Part shown: positions 9,570 to 18,932 of the stretch, in pieces | Layout: the number at the start of each line of letters is the position of its first letter | Numbering within the stretch: position 1 is the first letter of the stretch | DNA from: Mycobacterium sp. OTB74 | GTDB taxonomy: Bacteria > Actinomycetota > Actinomycetes > Mycobacteriales > Mycobacteriaceae | Length of the DNA stretch: 64,000 nucleotides | Assembly: GCF_029892685.1 (NCBI RefSeq) | Contig: NZ_JARXVD010000002.1 | Coordinates: 186,001-250,000, forward strand | Reading direction: 5' to 3' | The notes under the pieces: model-generated | The model's input: the letters and a program-made list of their open reading frames with translations, nothing else | Database searches by the model: none | What the model was told of the DNA's origin: nothing | Program-made: the position numbers and the translations under genes

Positions 9570-10736
9570 GTGGGACTCGATGACCGCGAAGCGCTGATGA
9601 TCCTGCGCGCCGCGATCGACCCTCAGCACGGCGGCGACGAGGTGATCCGGCGCTTCTATGCAGAATGGTTCGCCGATGACCTGTCCGCACGCGACCTGTT
9701 CCCACCCGATCTCGAAGGCCAGCGCACCGCCTTCGGTCAAGCTCTGTGCTGGGTGGTGAACGAACTCATCGAGCAACGGGCCGAGCAACTCGTGACCTTC
9801 CTCGCCCAACTGGGCCGGGATCACCGCAAATACGGTGTGACGCCACAGCATTACGCCGGCATCCAAGCCGCGCTGGTGACAACGCTGCGCAGCAAGCTAG
9901 GCGATCAGTGGGACGACCGGGTGGCCGAGGCCACCATTCACACTGTGGACCTGATCGCCGGCATCATGCGCGGCTCGGCTGAAGCCGAACTGGGCCAGCC
10001 GTACCACGACGGCACCGTGCTCGAGCATTTGCGCGTCACCCGCGACGTATCGGTGGTGCGACTACAGCTCGACATACCACTGCCCTACCACCCCGGCCAA
10101 TACGTCACGGTTCAGATTCCGCAATGGCCACGACGCTGGCGCCACCTGAGCCCGTCCATGCCCGCGGACCCAAGTGGCGCAATCGAATTCCACATCCGCT
10201 CGGTCAGTGGCGGAATGATCAGCACGACGATCGTCAACGAAACCCGGCCCGGCGACCGCTGGCGATTGTCGAATGCGCACGGCGGACTGCACCTCGACCG
10301 AGACGACGGTGACGTGCTCATGGTCGCGGGCAGCACGGGGCTGGCGCCACTGCGGACCCTGATCATGGACTTATGCCGGCAGGCGGTTAACCCGCGCGTG
10401 CACCTGTTCTTCGGCGGCCGCTACCCGTGCGATCTCTATGACCTGCGCACGCTGTGGGAGATCGCGGCCAGCAACCCCTGGCTTTCGGTGACGCCGGTAT
10501 CCGAGTACTCGACCGATCCAGCGTGGGCGCGAGACTATCCCGATGTGCAACCACCGCGGGGCCTGCATGTCCGACAAATCGGAAAGCTCGCCGACGTGGT
10601 GACCCGCTACGGCAACTGGGGCGACCGACAGATTCTGCTGTGTGGCGGCCCCAAGATGGTCGAGGCGACCAAGGCCGCCTTGATCGACAAAGGTGCTCCG
10701 CCAGAACGCATTCAACACGACCCGCTGACACCCTGA
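9570..10736 (+). CDS. Globin-domain FAD/NAD-binding oxidoreductase (Rv0385-like flavohaemoprotein)
   Basis: 388 aa from the GTG at 9570, close to the ~390 aa of M. tuberculosis Rv0385; an internal ATG at 9597 would trim the first globin helix. The N-terminal ~140 residues are globin-like helices. They are followed by a ferredoxin-reductase FAD-binding domain (YHPGQYVTVQIP) and an NAD-binding domain (MVAGSTGLAPLRTL, LCGGPKMVEATK). Such flavohaemoproteins detoxify NO or transfer electrons from NAD(P)H to haem. This atypical mycobacterial class differs from classical Hmp, so NO dioxygenase activity should not be assumed. Confidence 0.85.
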   Translation: MGLDDREALMILRAAIDPQHGGDEVIRRFYAEWFADDLSARDLFPPDLEGQRTAFGQALCWVVNELIEQRAEQLVTFLAQLGRDHRKYGVTPQHYAGIQAALVTTLRSKLGDQWDDRVAEATIHTVDLIAGIMRGSAEAELGQPYHDGTVLEHLRVTRDVSVVRLQLDIPLPYHPGQYVTVQIPQWPRRWRHLSPSMPADPSGAIEFHIRSVSGGMISTTIVNETRPGDRWRLSNAHGGLHLDRDDGDVLMVAGSTGLAPLRTLIMDLCRQAVNPRVHLFFGGRYPCDLYDLRTLWEIAASNPWLSVTPVSEYSTDPAWARDYPDVQPPRGLHVRQIGKLADVVTRYGNWGDRQILLCGGPKMVEATKAALIDKGAPPERIQHDPLTP

Positions 10737-10752
10737 CGGAGAGGGAACGACG

Positions 10753-11652
10753 ATGCCCAAGCTTGACGCGGTGGTACTGACCGATCCGTCGTCGACCTTG
10801 ACCACCACTTTCATCCCCGCCGCGGGCATGATCGGCACCTCTCTGGCCGACGGAGATGCAGAGTTCCTGGGTCAGCGTCGCGGGCTGGACGCCTACCTGA
10901 CCAACGCCAAGACCCTTGGCATACCGCTGCTGTATCCGTGGGCAAACCGCCTGAGCGCCAACAGCTACGACGTCAACGGAACGGTGGTGGCGGTGCACCC
11001 CGGCACCGGCGGCGTCCACGTGGACGAACATGGCTCACCAATCCACGGCACTCTGGCCGCCGACCCCGGCTGGCTGGTCACCGACCAGACCACCAATACC
11101 CTGACCGCCGAACTGGATTTCGCCGGCCGGCCGGACCTGATGGCGACATTCCCCTTCCCACACAAGCTGATTCAGTCCGTCACACTGGCCGACCGTACGC
11201 TGAGCATCGAAACAACCATCGAGCCGGCCACCTCCACGCCGGTGCCGTTGTGTTTCGGCTACCACCCGTATCTGACCATTCCCGGTGTGCCACGCCAGGA
11301 CTGGATCATCGATACCCCGGCGATGCGGCACCTGCCGGTCGATGACCACGGTTTGCCCACCGGCGCGCATGCCCCGTGGCCCGGCGGCCGCTCTCAACTG
11401 GGAACTTCTTCCTACGACGACGGCTTCGACCAGGTGCCCGACGGCGCCGTGTTCGCGGTGACGGGCGGTGACCGTCGCCTCGAGGTCCGGTTTGAGGCCG
11501 GCTACCCGGCGGCTCAGATCTACGCGCCGCCCGCGGAGACTGTGGTCTGTTTTGAGCCGATGGCCGCGCCGACCGATGCACTGCGCCGCGGCGGCTACCG
11601 CGTCGCCTCAGGTCAACCGGCGGTGAGCCGGTTCAGCATCACAGTCGCTTAG
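10753..11652 (+). CDS. Aldose 1-epimerase family protein
   Basis: 299 aa, with an ATG preceded by a GGAGAGGGA ribosome site 16 bp after the globin-reductase stop. The beta-rich sequence includes YPWANRLS, HGTLAADPGW, FGYHPYL and CFEPMAAPTDAL, matching the galactose-mutarotase fold (sugar-binding Arg and His). Members interconvert alpha and beta sugar anomers or act on hexose phosphates. The exact sugar is unknown. Confidence 0.9.
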   Translation: MPKLDAVVLTDPSSTLTTTFIPAAGMIGTSLADGDAEFLGQRRGLDAYLTNAKTLGIPLLYPWANRLSANSYDVNGTVVAVHPGTGGVHVDEHGSPIHGTLAADPGWLVTDQTTNTLTAELDFAGRPDLMATFPFPHKLIQSVTLADRTLSIETTIEPATSTPVPLCFGYHPYLTIPGVPRQDWIIDTPAMRHLPVDDHGLPTGAHAPWPGGRSQLGTSSYDDGFDQVPDGAVFAVTGGDRRLEVRFEAGYPAAQIYAPPAETVVCFEPMAAPTDALRRGGYRVASGQPAVSRFSITVA

Positions 11653-11672
11653 CGTCGCTCGCAGGAAAAGAA

Positions 11673-11704
11673 ATGTCCCCGACACGCCGAGCGTGCGGGG
11701 ACAT
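11673..11704. repeat. Copy 2 of the 32-bp palindromic intergenic repeat
   Basis: The palindrome (atgtcccc...ggggacat) is identical to 5363-5394 except at its centre, where A replaces T. It lies between the convergent ends of the epimerase gene (11652) and hspR (11735), as expected for a bidirectional terminator. Confidence 0.8.
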
Positions 11705-11734
11705 ATCGGTTCTCGTCGAGAAAGCGAGCTACTG

Positions 11735-12103
11735 CTAACCGGTCCGTGGCTGCCAAAGCACCAGCGCGGTGCTGGGTTTGCGCACCCGATCCAGTTCAGC
11801 GCTCATCTCGGCCAACCGAGCCTGCAGCGCCTCGACCTGGTTGGTCAACTCGATGATCCGTTTGATGCCTGCGAGGTTGACGCCCTCGTCCTGGGACAGC
11901 CGCTGAACCTCGCGCAGCAGGTCGACATCGTGCTCCGAGTACCTCCGGCCACCGCCTGCCGTGCGCTGCGGAATGACCAGCCCAAGCCGGTCATAGGTCC
12001 GCAGCGTCTGGGCATGCATGCCGGACAACTCGGCAGCCACCGAGATCAGGAAGGTCCGGGCGTCATCGGCTTTACGTCGATTACTCACAAGGACCCTGCC
12101 CAA
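11735..12103 (-). CDS. hspR: HspR, MerR-family heat-shock repressor
   Basis: 122 aa. It has a MerR-type winged helix (FLISVAAELSGMHAQTLRTYDRLGL, then GGGRRYSEHDVDLL) and a C-terminal coiled coil (VEALQARLAEMSAELDRV). HspR binds HAIR sites with DnaK as co-repressor and represses dnaK and clpB operons, both of which have HAIR sites here. Its start lies inside the end of dnaJ (19-bp overlap), so it is the last gene of the dnaK operon and autoregulated. Confidence 0.97.
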   Translation of the reverse strand: MGRVLVSNRRKADDARTFLISVAAELSGMHAQTLRTYDRLGLVIPQRTAGGGRRYSEHDVDLLREVQRLSQDEGVNLAGIKRIIELTNQVEALQARLAEMSAELDRVRKPSTALVLWQPRTG

Positions 12104-13272
12104 CCGGCCCGCGGATCAAATCCACTGGCCCGCTCGGCCTTTGCGTACGCCTCCAACGCCTCAGCAGCCTCACCTTCCAGGTTCGGCGGCACCGCGACCT
12201 TCACCGTCACCAGCAGGTCACCATGCCCGTCGCTGCCACGCTTGGGCACACCGCGGCCACGTACCCGCAGGATGCGGCCGTCAGAGGTGCCTCGCGGCAC
12301 CCGCACCCCGACCTTGCCTTCCAGAGTCGGCACTGAAAGCGTTGTGCCCAAAGCCAATTCGTGGAAGCTCACCGGAACGGTGACGGTCAGGTCGTCTCCG
12401 TCGCGGCCGAACACCTTGTCGGGTCGGACGTGGACGGTGACGTACAGGTCGCCCGAGGGGGCCCCGCGCAGCCCGGCTTCGCCCTGTCCGGCCAGCCGAA
12501 TCCGCTGACCGTCAACAACTCCCGGTGGGATCCGGACGTTGATGGTGCGGGTCCGGGTGGTGACGCCGGTGCCCTTGCACTCATCACACGGCTGCTCGAT
12601 GATCGAGCCGCTGCCGCGGCATTCGGTGCACGGCTCGGAGAATCCGAAGGCACCCTGGTTGCGGTTGACGACGCCGGCCCCATTGCAGTTGGGGCAGACC
12701 TTCGGGCTGGTACCCGGCCGGGCCCCACTGCCATGACAGTTGGTACACGGCGCCGGACTGGTGAGCCGCAGCGGCATCGCCACGCCCTTGGTGGCTTCCA
12801 GGAAGCTGAGTTCGGTCTCGGTCTCCAGGTCGTTGCCACGACGCGGACGACTGGGCCGAGGCTGCTGTGCACCCCGACCGAACAGCCCACCGAACAGGTC
12901 ACCGATGTTGGCGCCGCCGGTCTGGCCGGCCTGGTCGAACAGGTCGCCCAGGTTGAATTCGGCAGTGTCCCCGCTGAATCCACCGAAACCACCGCCACCT
13001 CCGCCGCTACCGAACCTGCGACCAAACCCACCGTTGGCGAAAAGCCTTCGGGTTTCGTCGTATTCGGCACGCTTGGTGTCGTCGGTCAGAACTTCTTTGG
13101 CCTCGGTCGCGGCCTTGTAACGCTCCTCGGCTGCAGGATTGTTCGGATTGCGGTCCGGGTGATTGTCAGCGAGCACTTTGCGCGCGGCACGCTTGATCTC
13201 ATCCTTGGTGGCGTCAGAGGTGACGCCGAGTTCCTTGTAGAAGTCCTTCTCGACCCATTCACGTTGAGCCAT
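12085..13272 (-). CDS. dnaJ: DnaJ (Hsp40) co-chaperone
   Basis: 395 aa. The J domain is at the N-terminus with the HPD motif at residues 38-40. It is followed by a long Gly/Phe-rich region (GFGRRFGSGGGGGGFGGF), four zinc-binding CxxCxGxG repeats (CTNCHGSG, CPNCNGAG, CTECRGSG, CDECKGTG) and C-terminal substrate-binding domains. It stimulates DnaK ATPase and delivers substrates. This is the DnaJ1-type gene of the dnaK operon. It lies 28 bp after grpE. Confidence 0.98.
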   Translation of the reverse strand: MAQREWVEKDFYKELGVTSDATKDEIKRAARKVLADNHPDRNPNNPAAEERYKAATEAKEVLTDDTKRAEYDETRRLFANGGFGRRFGSGGGGGGFGGFSGDTAEFNLGDLFDQAGQTGGANIGDLFGGLFGRGAQQPRPSRPRRGNDLETETELSFLEATKGVAMPLRLTSPAPCTNCHGSGARPGTSPKVCPNCNGAGVVNRNQGAFGFSEPCTECRGSGSIIEQPCDECKGTGVTTRTRTINVRIPPGVVDGQRIRLAGQGEAGLRGAPSGDLYVTVHVRPDKVFGRDGDDLTVTVPVSFHELALGTTLSVPTLEGKVGVRVPRGTSDGRILRVRGRGVPKRGSDGHGDLLVTVKVAVPPNLEGEAAEALEAYAKAERASGFDPRAGWAGSL

Positions 13273-13300
13273 GTCGCGTCACCTCCTCAGCGTCGCTTGG

Positions 13301-13969
13301 TTACTCGTTTGATTCTGGTTTCTGTTCAGTCGCGGTGTCGGCATTGGCGGGCGTGTCGGGCCCATCTGTTGCCTCATCCGGATGAACTCCGGTCGGTGTC
13401 GCATCGATGACCCCGACCAGCGCATGGCGCAGCACCTGCTCACCCAGCCGGTAGCCCTGGCGCATCACGGTTCCGAGCACCGGGTTGGTGCCGTCGCCTT
13501 CATGCTGAACTGCCTCGTGAATCGCCGGATCGAACTCGTCGCCTTCGGCGCCGAACGCACTCAGACCGACCGCGCCGAGCGCGGCAGCAAGCTTGTCCGC
13601 CACCGACTTCAGTGGTCCTGACTCCAGGTCACCATGGGCCCGGGCCCGATCAAGGTCATCGAGAACCGGCAACAGATGATGCGCGACAAGGGCTTTGGCC
13701 CGTTCGGCCGCGGCCTGCTCTTGACGCACCGCACGCTTGCGGTAGTTGTCGTACTCGGCCTTGACCCGCTGCAACGTCGACTTCAGTTCGGCCGCCTCGT
13801 CGGCCGCCTCGTCGGACGCAGCGGCAGCCGGGGCCTCCGGCGCCGACCCCTCAGGGGCCGACGCCGAAACGCCCTCACGCTTTTCGCCGGTTTCCGGATC
13901 GATGCGCCGCTTGTCGGTGATGGTCACCGGCTCCTGCGGTTCCTCGCCGCCGTTTTCCGGACGTGTCAC
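13301..13969 (-). CDS. grpE: GrpE nucleotide exchange factor
   Basis: 222 aa. There is a long low-complexity Ala/Glu-rich head (~1-65), a dimerising coiled coil ([19 protein letters not shown]), and the C-terminal beta-domain with [12 protein letters not shown] and [14 protein letters not shown] signatures. GrpE releases ADP from DnaK. Its start overlaps the dnaK stop by 4 bp, so the two are translationally coupled. Confidence 0.97.
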   Translation of the reverse strand: MTRPENGGEEPQEPVTITDKRRIDPETGEKREGVSASAPEGSAPEAPAAAASDEAADEAAELKSTLQRVKAEYDNYRKRAVRQEQAAAERAKALVAHHLLPVLDDLDRARAHGDLESGPLKSVADKLAAALGAVGLSAFGAEGDEFDPAIHEAVQHEGDGTNPVLGTVMRQGYRLGEQVLRHALVGVIDATPTGVHPDEATDGPDTPANADTATEQKPESNE

Positions 13970-15819
13970 TTGTGCTCCTGATCGTCCTCGACGACCTCGG
14001 CGTCCACCACGTTGTCGTCAGCAGTACCGGTAGCACCGGGAGCACCCGCGGCCTGCTCGGCCTGCGTGGCCTCGTAGATCGCCTGACCAAGGGCCTGGCT
14101 CTCAACGCCCAGCTTCTCCATCGCGGTCTTGATGGCAGCAATGTCCGTGCCCGCGAGCGCGGTCTTGGCCTCGGCGATGGCACCGTCGACCTTGGTCAGC
14201 GTCTCTTCGGGAACCTTGGAGCCACCCTCAGCTTCGCGCTGGTCCTTGACGAATTTCTCCGTCTGGTACACCAGCGACTCGGCCTGATTGCGGACGTCAG
14301 CCTCTTCGCGACGCTTCTTGTCCTCTTCGGCGTGCGCCTCGGCGTCCTTGATCATCCGGTCGATCTCCTCCTGGGACAGGCCGGAGCCTTCCTGGATCTT
14401 GATCGTGTTCTCCTTGCCTGTGCCCTTGTCCTTGGCGGTCACGTGCACGATGCCGTTGACGTCGATGTCGAAGGTGACCTCGATCTGCGGCACGCCGCGC
14501 GAGGCCGGCGGGATACCGGTCAGCTCGAAGGAGCCGAGCAGCTTGTTGTGCGCCGCAATCTCACGCTCACCCTGGAAGACCTGAATTTGCACCGACGGCT
14601 GGTTGTCGTCGGCCGTGGTGAAGGTCTCGGACCGCTTGGTGGGGATGGTGGTGTTGCGCTCGATCAGCTTGGTCATCACGCCACCCTTGGTCTCGATACC
14701 GAGGGACAGCGGGGTGACGTCAAGCAGCAGAACGTCTTTCACCTCACCCTTGAGCACACCGGCTTGCAGCGCGGCACCGACGGCCACGACCTCGTCCGGG
14801 TTGACACCCTTGTTGGGCTCCTTGCCACCGGTCAGTTCCTTGACCAACTCGGTCACCGCGGGCATCCGGGTGGAACCACCGACGAGCACGACGTGGTCGA
14901 TGTCGGAGACCGAGATACCGGCGTCGGAGATGACCGACTTGAATGGCTGCCGGGTGCGGTCGAGCAGATCCTGGGTGATGCGCTGGAACTCGGCGCGGGT
15001 CAGCTGCTCGTCGAGGAACAGCGGGTTCTTGTCCGCGTCGACGGTGATGTACGGCAGGTTGATCGAGGTGCTCTGGCTGGAGCTGAGTTCGATCTTGGCC
15101 TTCTCGGCGGCTTCCCGCAGCCGCTGCATGGCCATCTTGTCCTTCGTCAGGTCAATGCCGCTGGTGCCCTTGAACTTGTCGACCAGCCACTGCACGACCC
15201 GCTCGTCCCAGTCGTCGCCACCGAGGTGGTTGTCACCGGAGGTGGCCTTGACCTCGACGACGCCCTCACCGATTTCCAGCAGCGAGACGTCGAAGGTGCC
15301 GCCACCGAGGTCGAAGACCAGGATGGTCTGTTCCCTCTCGCCCTTGTCCAGACCGTAGGCCAGCGCAGCTGCGGTCGGCTCGTTGACGATACGCAGCACG
15401 TTCAGACCGGCGATCTGGCCGGCTTCCTTGGTGGCCTGACGCTGGGCGTCATTGAAGTACGCAGGGACCGTGATCACGGCGTCGGTGATGTCCTCACCGA
15501 GGTATGCCTCAGCGTCGCGCTTCAGCTTCTGTAGAACACGAGCGCTGATCTCCTGCGCGGTGTAGTGCTTGCCGTCGATGTCCACCGACCAGTCGGAGCC
15601 GATGTGGCGCTTGACCGAACGGATGGTCCGGTCGACATTGGTCACCGCCTGATTCTTGGCGGGCTGACCGACCAGCACCTCGCCGTTGCGGGCAAACGCG
15701 ACGACCGACGGGGTGGTGCGGGAGCCCTCGGAGTTGGCGACGACGACAGGGTCGCCACCCTCCAGAACCGCGACGCAAGAGTTGGTGGTCCCGAGGTCGA
15801 TACCGACCGCACGAGCCAT
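13966..15819 (-). CDS. dnaK: DnaK (Hsp70) chaperone
   Basis: 617 aa, a normal length for actinobacterial DnaK. The actin-like ATPase domain has GIDLGTTNS near residue 6, [10 protein letters not shown] near 170 and [13 protein letters not shown] near 310. It is followed by the linker [14 protein letters not shown], the peptide-binding beta-sandwich and a helical lid with an Ala/Gly-rich, acidic end. An AGGAGG ribosome site lies 7 bp before the ATG. First gene of the dnaK-grpE-dnaJ-hspR operon; HAIR operators sit upstream. Confidence 0.99.
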   Translation of the reverse strand: MARAVGIDLGTTNSCVAVLEGGDPVVVANSEGSRTTPSVVAFARNGEVLVGQPAKNQAVTNVDRTIRSVKRHIGSDWSVDIDGKHYTAQEISARVLQKLKRDAEAYLGEDITDAVITVPAYFNDAQRQATKEAGQIAGLNVLRIVNEPTAAALAYGLDKGEREQTILVFDLGGGTFDVSLLEIGEGVVEVKATSGDNHLGGDDWDERVVQWLVDKFKGTSGIDLTKDKMAMQRLREAAEKAKIELSSSQSTSINLPYITVDADKNPLFLDEQLTRAEFQRITQDLLDRTRQPFKSVISDAGISVSDIDHVVLVGGSTRMPAVTELVKELTGGKEPNKGVNPDEVVAVGAALQAGVLKGEVKDVLLLDVTPLSLGIETKGGVMTKLIERNTTIPTKRSETFTTADDNQPSVQIQVFQGEREIAAHNKLLGSFELTGIPPASRGVPQIEVTFDIDVNGIVHVTAKDKGTGKENTIKIQEGSGLSQEEIDRMIKDAEAHAEEDKKRREEADVRNQAESLVYQTEKFVKDQREAEGGSKVPEETLTKVDGAIAEAKTALAGTDIAAIKTAMEKLGVESQALGQAIYEATQAEQAAGAPGATGTADDNVVDAEVVEDDQEHK

Positions 15820-15852
15820 AGTGATGCCTCCTGAATAGACATGGTTAAGTGA

Positions 15853-15928
15853 TCTGAGCGAACTGCGCTCAAGCTTGCTCTCCGCGGCGGCTGCCTGTCA
15901 AGCGATACTTGAGTCTGGTCCACTCAAC
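15853..15928 (-). promoter_or_regulatory. dnaK operon promoter with two HAIR-like HspR sites
   Basis: The upstream site CTTGAGT-N7-ACTCAAC (15908-15928) has one mismatch to the HAIR consensus. A second, weaker site TCTGAGC-N7-GCTCAAG lies at 15853-15873. Between them, on the minus strand, is a -35 TTGACA (15896-15901). The pair brackets the promoter, so HspR could occlude both the -35 and the start region. The remaining sequence up to 16104 holds only the ribosome site of the next plus-strand gene. Confidence 0.82.
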
Positions 15929-16104
15929 TTGGTGTCGATGCGTTCAACGGGGGTTGTGCCGGATTTGTTCCCGGGGCCACAATCGCCAGGCCGCTGCAGG
16001 TCCGACTGGCCTCGCCACACCTCAATTCGGCGATTTCACTTCCGTGAACGGCGCCCGGGCACAACAATTTCAGCAGGCCGGGCCCAACAGGAAAGAGGTT
16101 GGAA

Positions 16105-16389
16105 ATGAAGAAATCTGCAGCAGCATTCCTGGTCTTCCTAGCCACCGCGGCAGCGCCGGTGGCCATCTCCCCGGCCGCCCATGCAGACGTGTGTGGCGAC
16201 ATGGGTGGACGGCACGTCAGCGTCGGCGGCTGCACGGACATCGCCCGTGACGCCGCAGTCGGCGCCGCGGCCGCCGGGATCGCAACCGCCGAGCCGATGG
16301 ACGCCGAAGCGCAGGCTGCGGCCGGCCGACCACCGTGCTACACCCCGGCCGGAGTGCCTTACTACACACCGGGTGACCTGCCCTGCTAG
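16105..16389 (+). CDS. Small secreted Cys-containing protein
   Basis: 94 aa from the ATG at 16105, with a purine-rich ribosome site (GAAAGAGG) upstream. The start MKKSAAAFLVFLATAAA and a site after AAHA give a clear Sec signal peptide. The mature protein is ~67 aa with four Cys (VCGDMG, GGCTD, PPCYTP and a final C), so two disulfides are likely. No family is recognised. Small secreted proteins of this kind are common in mycobacteria. Confidence 0.7.
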   Translation: MKKSAAAFLVFLATAAAPVAISPAAHADVCGDMGGRHVSVGGCTDIARDAAVGAAAAGIATAEPMDAEAQAAAGRPPCYTPAGVPYYTPGDLPC

Positions 16390-16547
16390 AGCTCCTCGCT
16401 GGCTGGTTCGATGAGCAGGTGTGACAGCAGGCGCAGGTGGGCGTCGTGCGCGTCGACGGGCTTGTCATCCAACGAGGCGATGATGGTGTGCGCGATCTCG
16501 GTGCGCACACCGCGGTCGTCGTCGTGGCGGCGAGCGCCCCGGATCGG
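16386..16547 (-). pseudogene. Decayed fragment of a dapD-like gene (tetrahydrodipicolinate N-succinyltransferase)
   Basis: Read on the minus strand and ending at the TAG 16388-16386, the frame gives about 53 codons, including DDDRGVRTEIAH, TIIASLDD and HDAHLRLLSHLLIEP. These align with the N-terminal region of mycobacterial DapD as I recall it (a DDDRR...TVIGSLDD...YDAYLRLHLLSHRLV region). The frame is closed upstream by a TAA at 16568-16566, and it ends soon after the LLSH motif, so about 250 residues including the catalytic hexapeptide repeats are absent. It has no start codon of its own. I infer a remnant of a duplicated or exchanged dapD. The alignment is from memory. Confidence 0.5.
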
Positions 16548-16580
16548 TTGACAGGGGACAGGGCCTTAGCAGCGCCCCCG

Positions 16581-16598
16581 GGTGACGGCATGGTGACG
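16581..16598 (+). promoter_or_regulatory. SARP-type operator A (11-bp-spaced heptamers)
   Basis: GGTGACG at 16581-16587 and again at 16592-16598, start-to-start 11 bp, which is the arrangement SARP/BTAD activators bind. It lies 150 bp upstream of the glycosyltransferase gene. The rest of 16599-16747 shows no gene. Confidence 0.65.
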
Positions 16599-16747
16599 CC
16601 ACCAACACGTCCCTAGCCGACCCTTGATCACATGGGCCCTCTACGCCCCAACCCGGAACTAGTCATCGCTGACGTTGGCGCCGGCGCGGGTTCCGTAGCG
16701 GATACGCTGCCAGCCGATTCGCGGATCCACGACGACCGGCACACATC

Positions 16748-18193
16748 ATGAGGGTCCAGATCGACGGTGTCGACTACGTGCGCGGCGACATACCTGCAAC
16801 CGGCGTGGATGTGGCAATCGCGATTACCACCCGTAATCGACATCAAGTCCTGGCTCAAACGCTTAAGCAGATCGAACTGGTAACACCACCCACGCTGCCC
16901 GTGTTCATAGTGGACGACGCGAGCGATCCACCGGTCGCCAACGAGACGCCCTACCGGGACAGGCACGACTGGTTCAGGTTCGAGGAGAACGTCGGCATAC
17001 CACGAGCCAAGAACAAATGCATCGAACTGTGCATGCAGACGACGGCCAACCACTTCTTCCTGCTGGATGACGACTGCTACCCGATTATTGAAAACTGGTG
17101 GGCGCCATATGTTTGCGGCGACGAACAGCATTACAGCTACATCTTCACGCATTGGGAGACGGGCGGACCCGTCGGCGACTGCAATGAGATCTACCACGAC
17201 GGCCGCATGCGCGCATTCAGTCACTCCCGCGGCTGCGCGATGTATCTGACTCGAGCCGTGGTGGAGAAGGTCGGCGGATTTGACCCGGTCTTCGGGCTCG
17301 GCATGGAGGAGCATCTGGAGTACAGCCGCCGCATCAACAACGCCGGCCTCACCACGTTCGCCTTTCAGGATGTCGTTGGCAGTGAGCGCATTTGGTACTC
17401 GATCGACCGCGCCCGGACAGGGACCGGGACCATTCCCCTAAGCACCCGCGCGCAGCTGCTGAAATGCAATCGTCCACTAGCCGAGGCACGCAAAGACAGT
17501 GCTTCCTACATCGAATACCGAGATCGACCGAATATTGTTGTAACACAGCTTCTTACCGCTACCACCGACCCCCAACGCGGTGTCAGGCTGACAGTCAATT
17601 CCCAACTCGTCCGCCGCTGGGCGGAGTCCATCGCAGGCGGCGACCCCGTGGTTCTGGTAGATGAGATGCCGCCTGACATCGCCCCTGGTGACCGGACACT
17701 TGAGTTTGTACTCACCGAAAAAGGCTGGAAAAACCCGTATTTCCAGCGGTGGCTGGTGTCCCTGCGGTACCTGCGCGAACATCCGGCGAACTGGGTATGG
17801 CTGACCGACGGCACGGACGTCGAGATGCTGCGGCAGCCGTGGGACGAGATGACGCCAGGCGTGCTGTATGCCGGATACGAACCCGACTCGATCGCCAACC
17901 CCTGGCTGGCACAACACCATCCCTATTACGCCAACTGGATTGCCACCCAACGCAATCTACAGCTGCTCAACTGCGGCGTCATCGGGGGCGACTACGCGAC
18001 CGTCCTGGAGTTCCTCCAAGACATGGTCCGCGAACTATCCCGCGCGTACGACCAGGTCGACTACGAGATGGGAAGTTTCAATTACCTTCTTTACCAACCG
18101 AAATGGATTGACCGTCTCCGCACGGGACCGACGGTGGTGACCCTGTTCAGGGCCAACGAGCGCAGCGGCCGCTCGTGGTGGAAGCACAAATGA
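16748..18193 (+). CDS. Two-domain glycosyltransferase
   Basis: 481 aa. The N-terminal half is a GT-A fold of the GT2 type: AIAITTRNRHQ, the nucleotide-binding Asp in FIVDDASD, the metal-binding LLDDDC near residue 102, and an acceptor-side FGLGMEEHLEY. The C-terminal half (from ~residue 255) looks like a second glycosyltransferase-like module with its own acidic motif WLTDGTDVEM. It lacks a signal peptide and membrane segments, so it should act in the cytosol. Acceptor and donor are unknown. It converges with a second glycosyltransferase gene, and both have SARP-type operators, linking them to the injection-system regulon. Confidence 0.8.
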   Translation: MRVQIDGVDYVRGDIPATGVDVAIAITTRNRHQVLAQTLKQIELVTPPTLPVFIVDDASDPPVANETPYRDRHDWFRFEENVGIPRAKNKCIELCMQTTANHFFLLDDDCYPIIENWWAPYVCGDEQHYSYIFTHWETGGPVGDCNEIYHDGRMRAFSHSRGCAMYLTRAVVEKVGGFDPVFGLGMEEHLEYSRRINNAGLTTFAFQDVVGSERIWYSIDRARTGTGTIPLSTRAQLLKCNRPLAEARKDSASYIEYRDRPNIVVTQLLTATTDPQRGVRLTVNSQLVRRWAESIAGGDPVVLVDEMPPDIAPGDRTLEFVLTEKGWKNPYFQRWLVSLRYLREHPANWVWLTDGTDVEMLRQPWDEMTPGVLYAGYEPDSIANPWLAQHHPYYANWIATQRNLQLLNCGVIGGDYATVLEFLQDMVRELSRAYDQVDYEMGSFNYLLYQPKWIDRLRTGPTVVTLFRANERSGRSWWKHK

Positions 18194-18207
18194 GAATGCC
18201 AGCGCGG

Positions 18208-18900
18208 CTAGAGCGACTGCGCGGCCCAGACCTCCCAGTCTGATCCCACCAACGCGGCAACCTCCTGCACCGGTGTCGGATGCCACCAGGCGTCGTTTAT
18301 ATCTTTGCGACAGGTGTTACTCGTGTGCACCCGTGCCACGTAGAACGACGAGTCCTCAAGCACTCCAACATTTTTGGGTTGGCCCTGCCAAAGGTAACTG
18401 TTGTCCTCCGCGAAGCTGGTGTCTGCGAACGGTGCCTGCTCCCAGAGTTGGCGCCGGTAGCAGAACGTGCCACCGGCAACCCACGGGCGCCGGCCACACG
18501 GGTATTCGTAGCGCCACGCGCGGCCGGCCGCCGGATCGCAGAAGTAGAGGGCCCTCAATCCGGAGATGTCGACGTCCTGGCTTTTGAACATGTCGACCTG
18601 ATACTCAAGGCGCCACGGCGCTGACCAATCGTCGTCGTCCCAGTGCACGATCAACTCGCCGTTCGACTGCTCGCACGCGATGTTGCGCTTGTCGCCGATC
18701 GTGTGGCGGTCGGGAAGTCGCATGTAACGGATCCGCGAATCGGTCGGCACCAGATCGGCCACGCAATCCGCGCCGTCGTCGACGATAACGAGTTCGCGGT
18801 TGGCATAGCCCTGATTCAGGAAATAGCGGATGGCCCGAACCACAAAGCGCCGCCGGTCATATGTCGGCATGATGCACGACACCAGCGGCTGAGAATCCAT
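18208..18900 (-). CDS. GT2-family glycosyltransferase
   Basis: 230 aa, a compact GT-A enzyme. It has CIMPTYDRRRFVVRAI at the N-terminus, the sugar-nucleotide Asp pair in VIVDDGAD, and a strong DxD-type cluster HWDDDDW near residue 92. It lacks membrane segments. The gene starts 33 bp downstream (minus strand) of SARP-type operator B. Its end lies 14 bp from the convergent two-domain glycosyltransferase, with which it probably works on the same acceptor. The acceptor is unknown; CIS structural or cargo proteins are a hypothesis. Confidence 0.85.
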   Translation of the reverse strand: MDSQPLVSCIMPTYDRRRFVVRAIRYFLNQGYANRELVIVDDGADCVADLVPTDSRIRYMRLPDRHTIGDKRNIACEQSNGELIVHWDDDDWSAPWRLEYQVDMFKSQDVDISGLRALYFCDPAAGRAWRYEYPCGRRPWVAGGTFCYRRQLWEQAPFADTSFAEDNSYLWQGQPKNVGVLEDSSFYVARVHTSNTCRKDINDAWWHPTPVQEVAALVGSDWEVWAAQSL

Positions 18901-18932
18901 CAGACAAGCCTGGGCCGGAGGCGTGAATGCGA

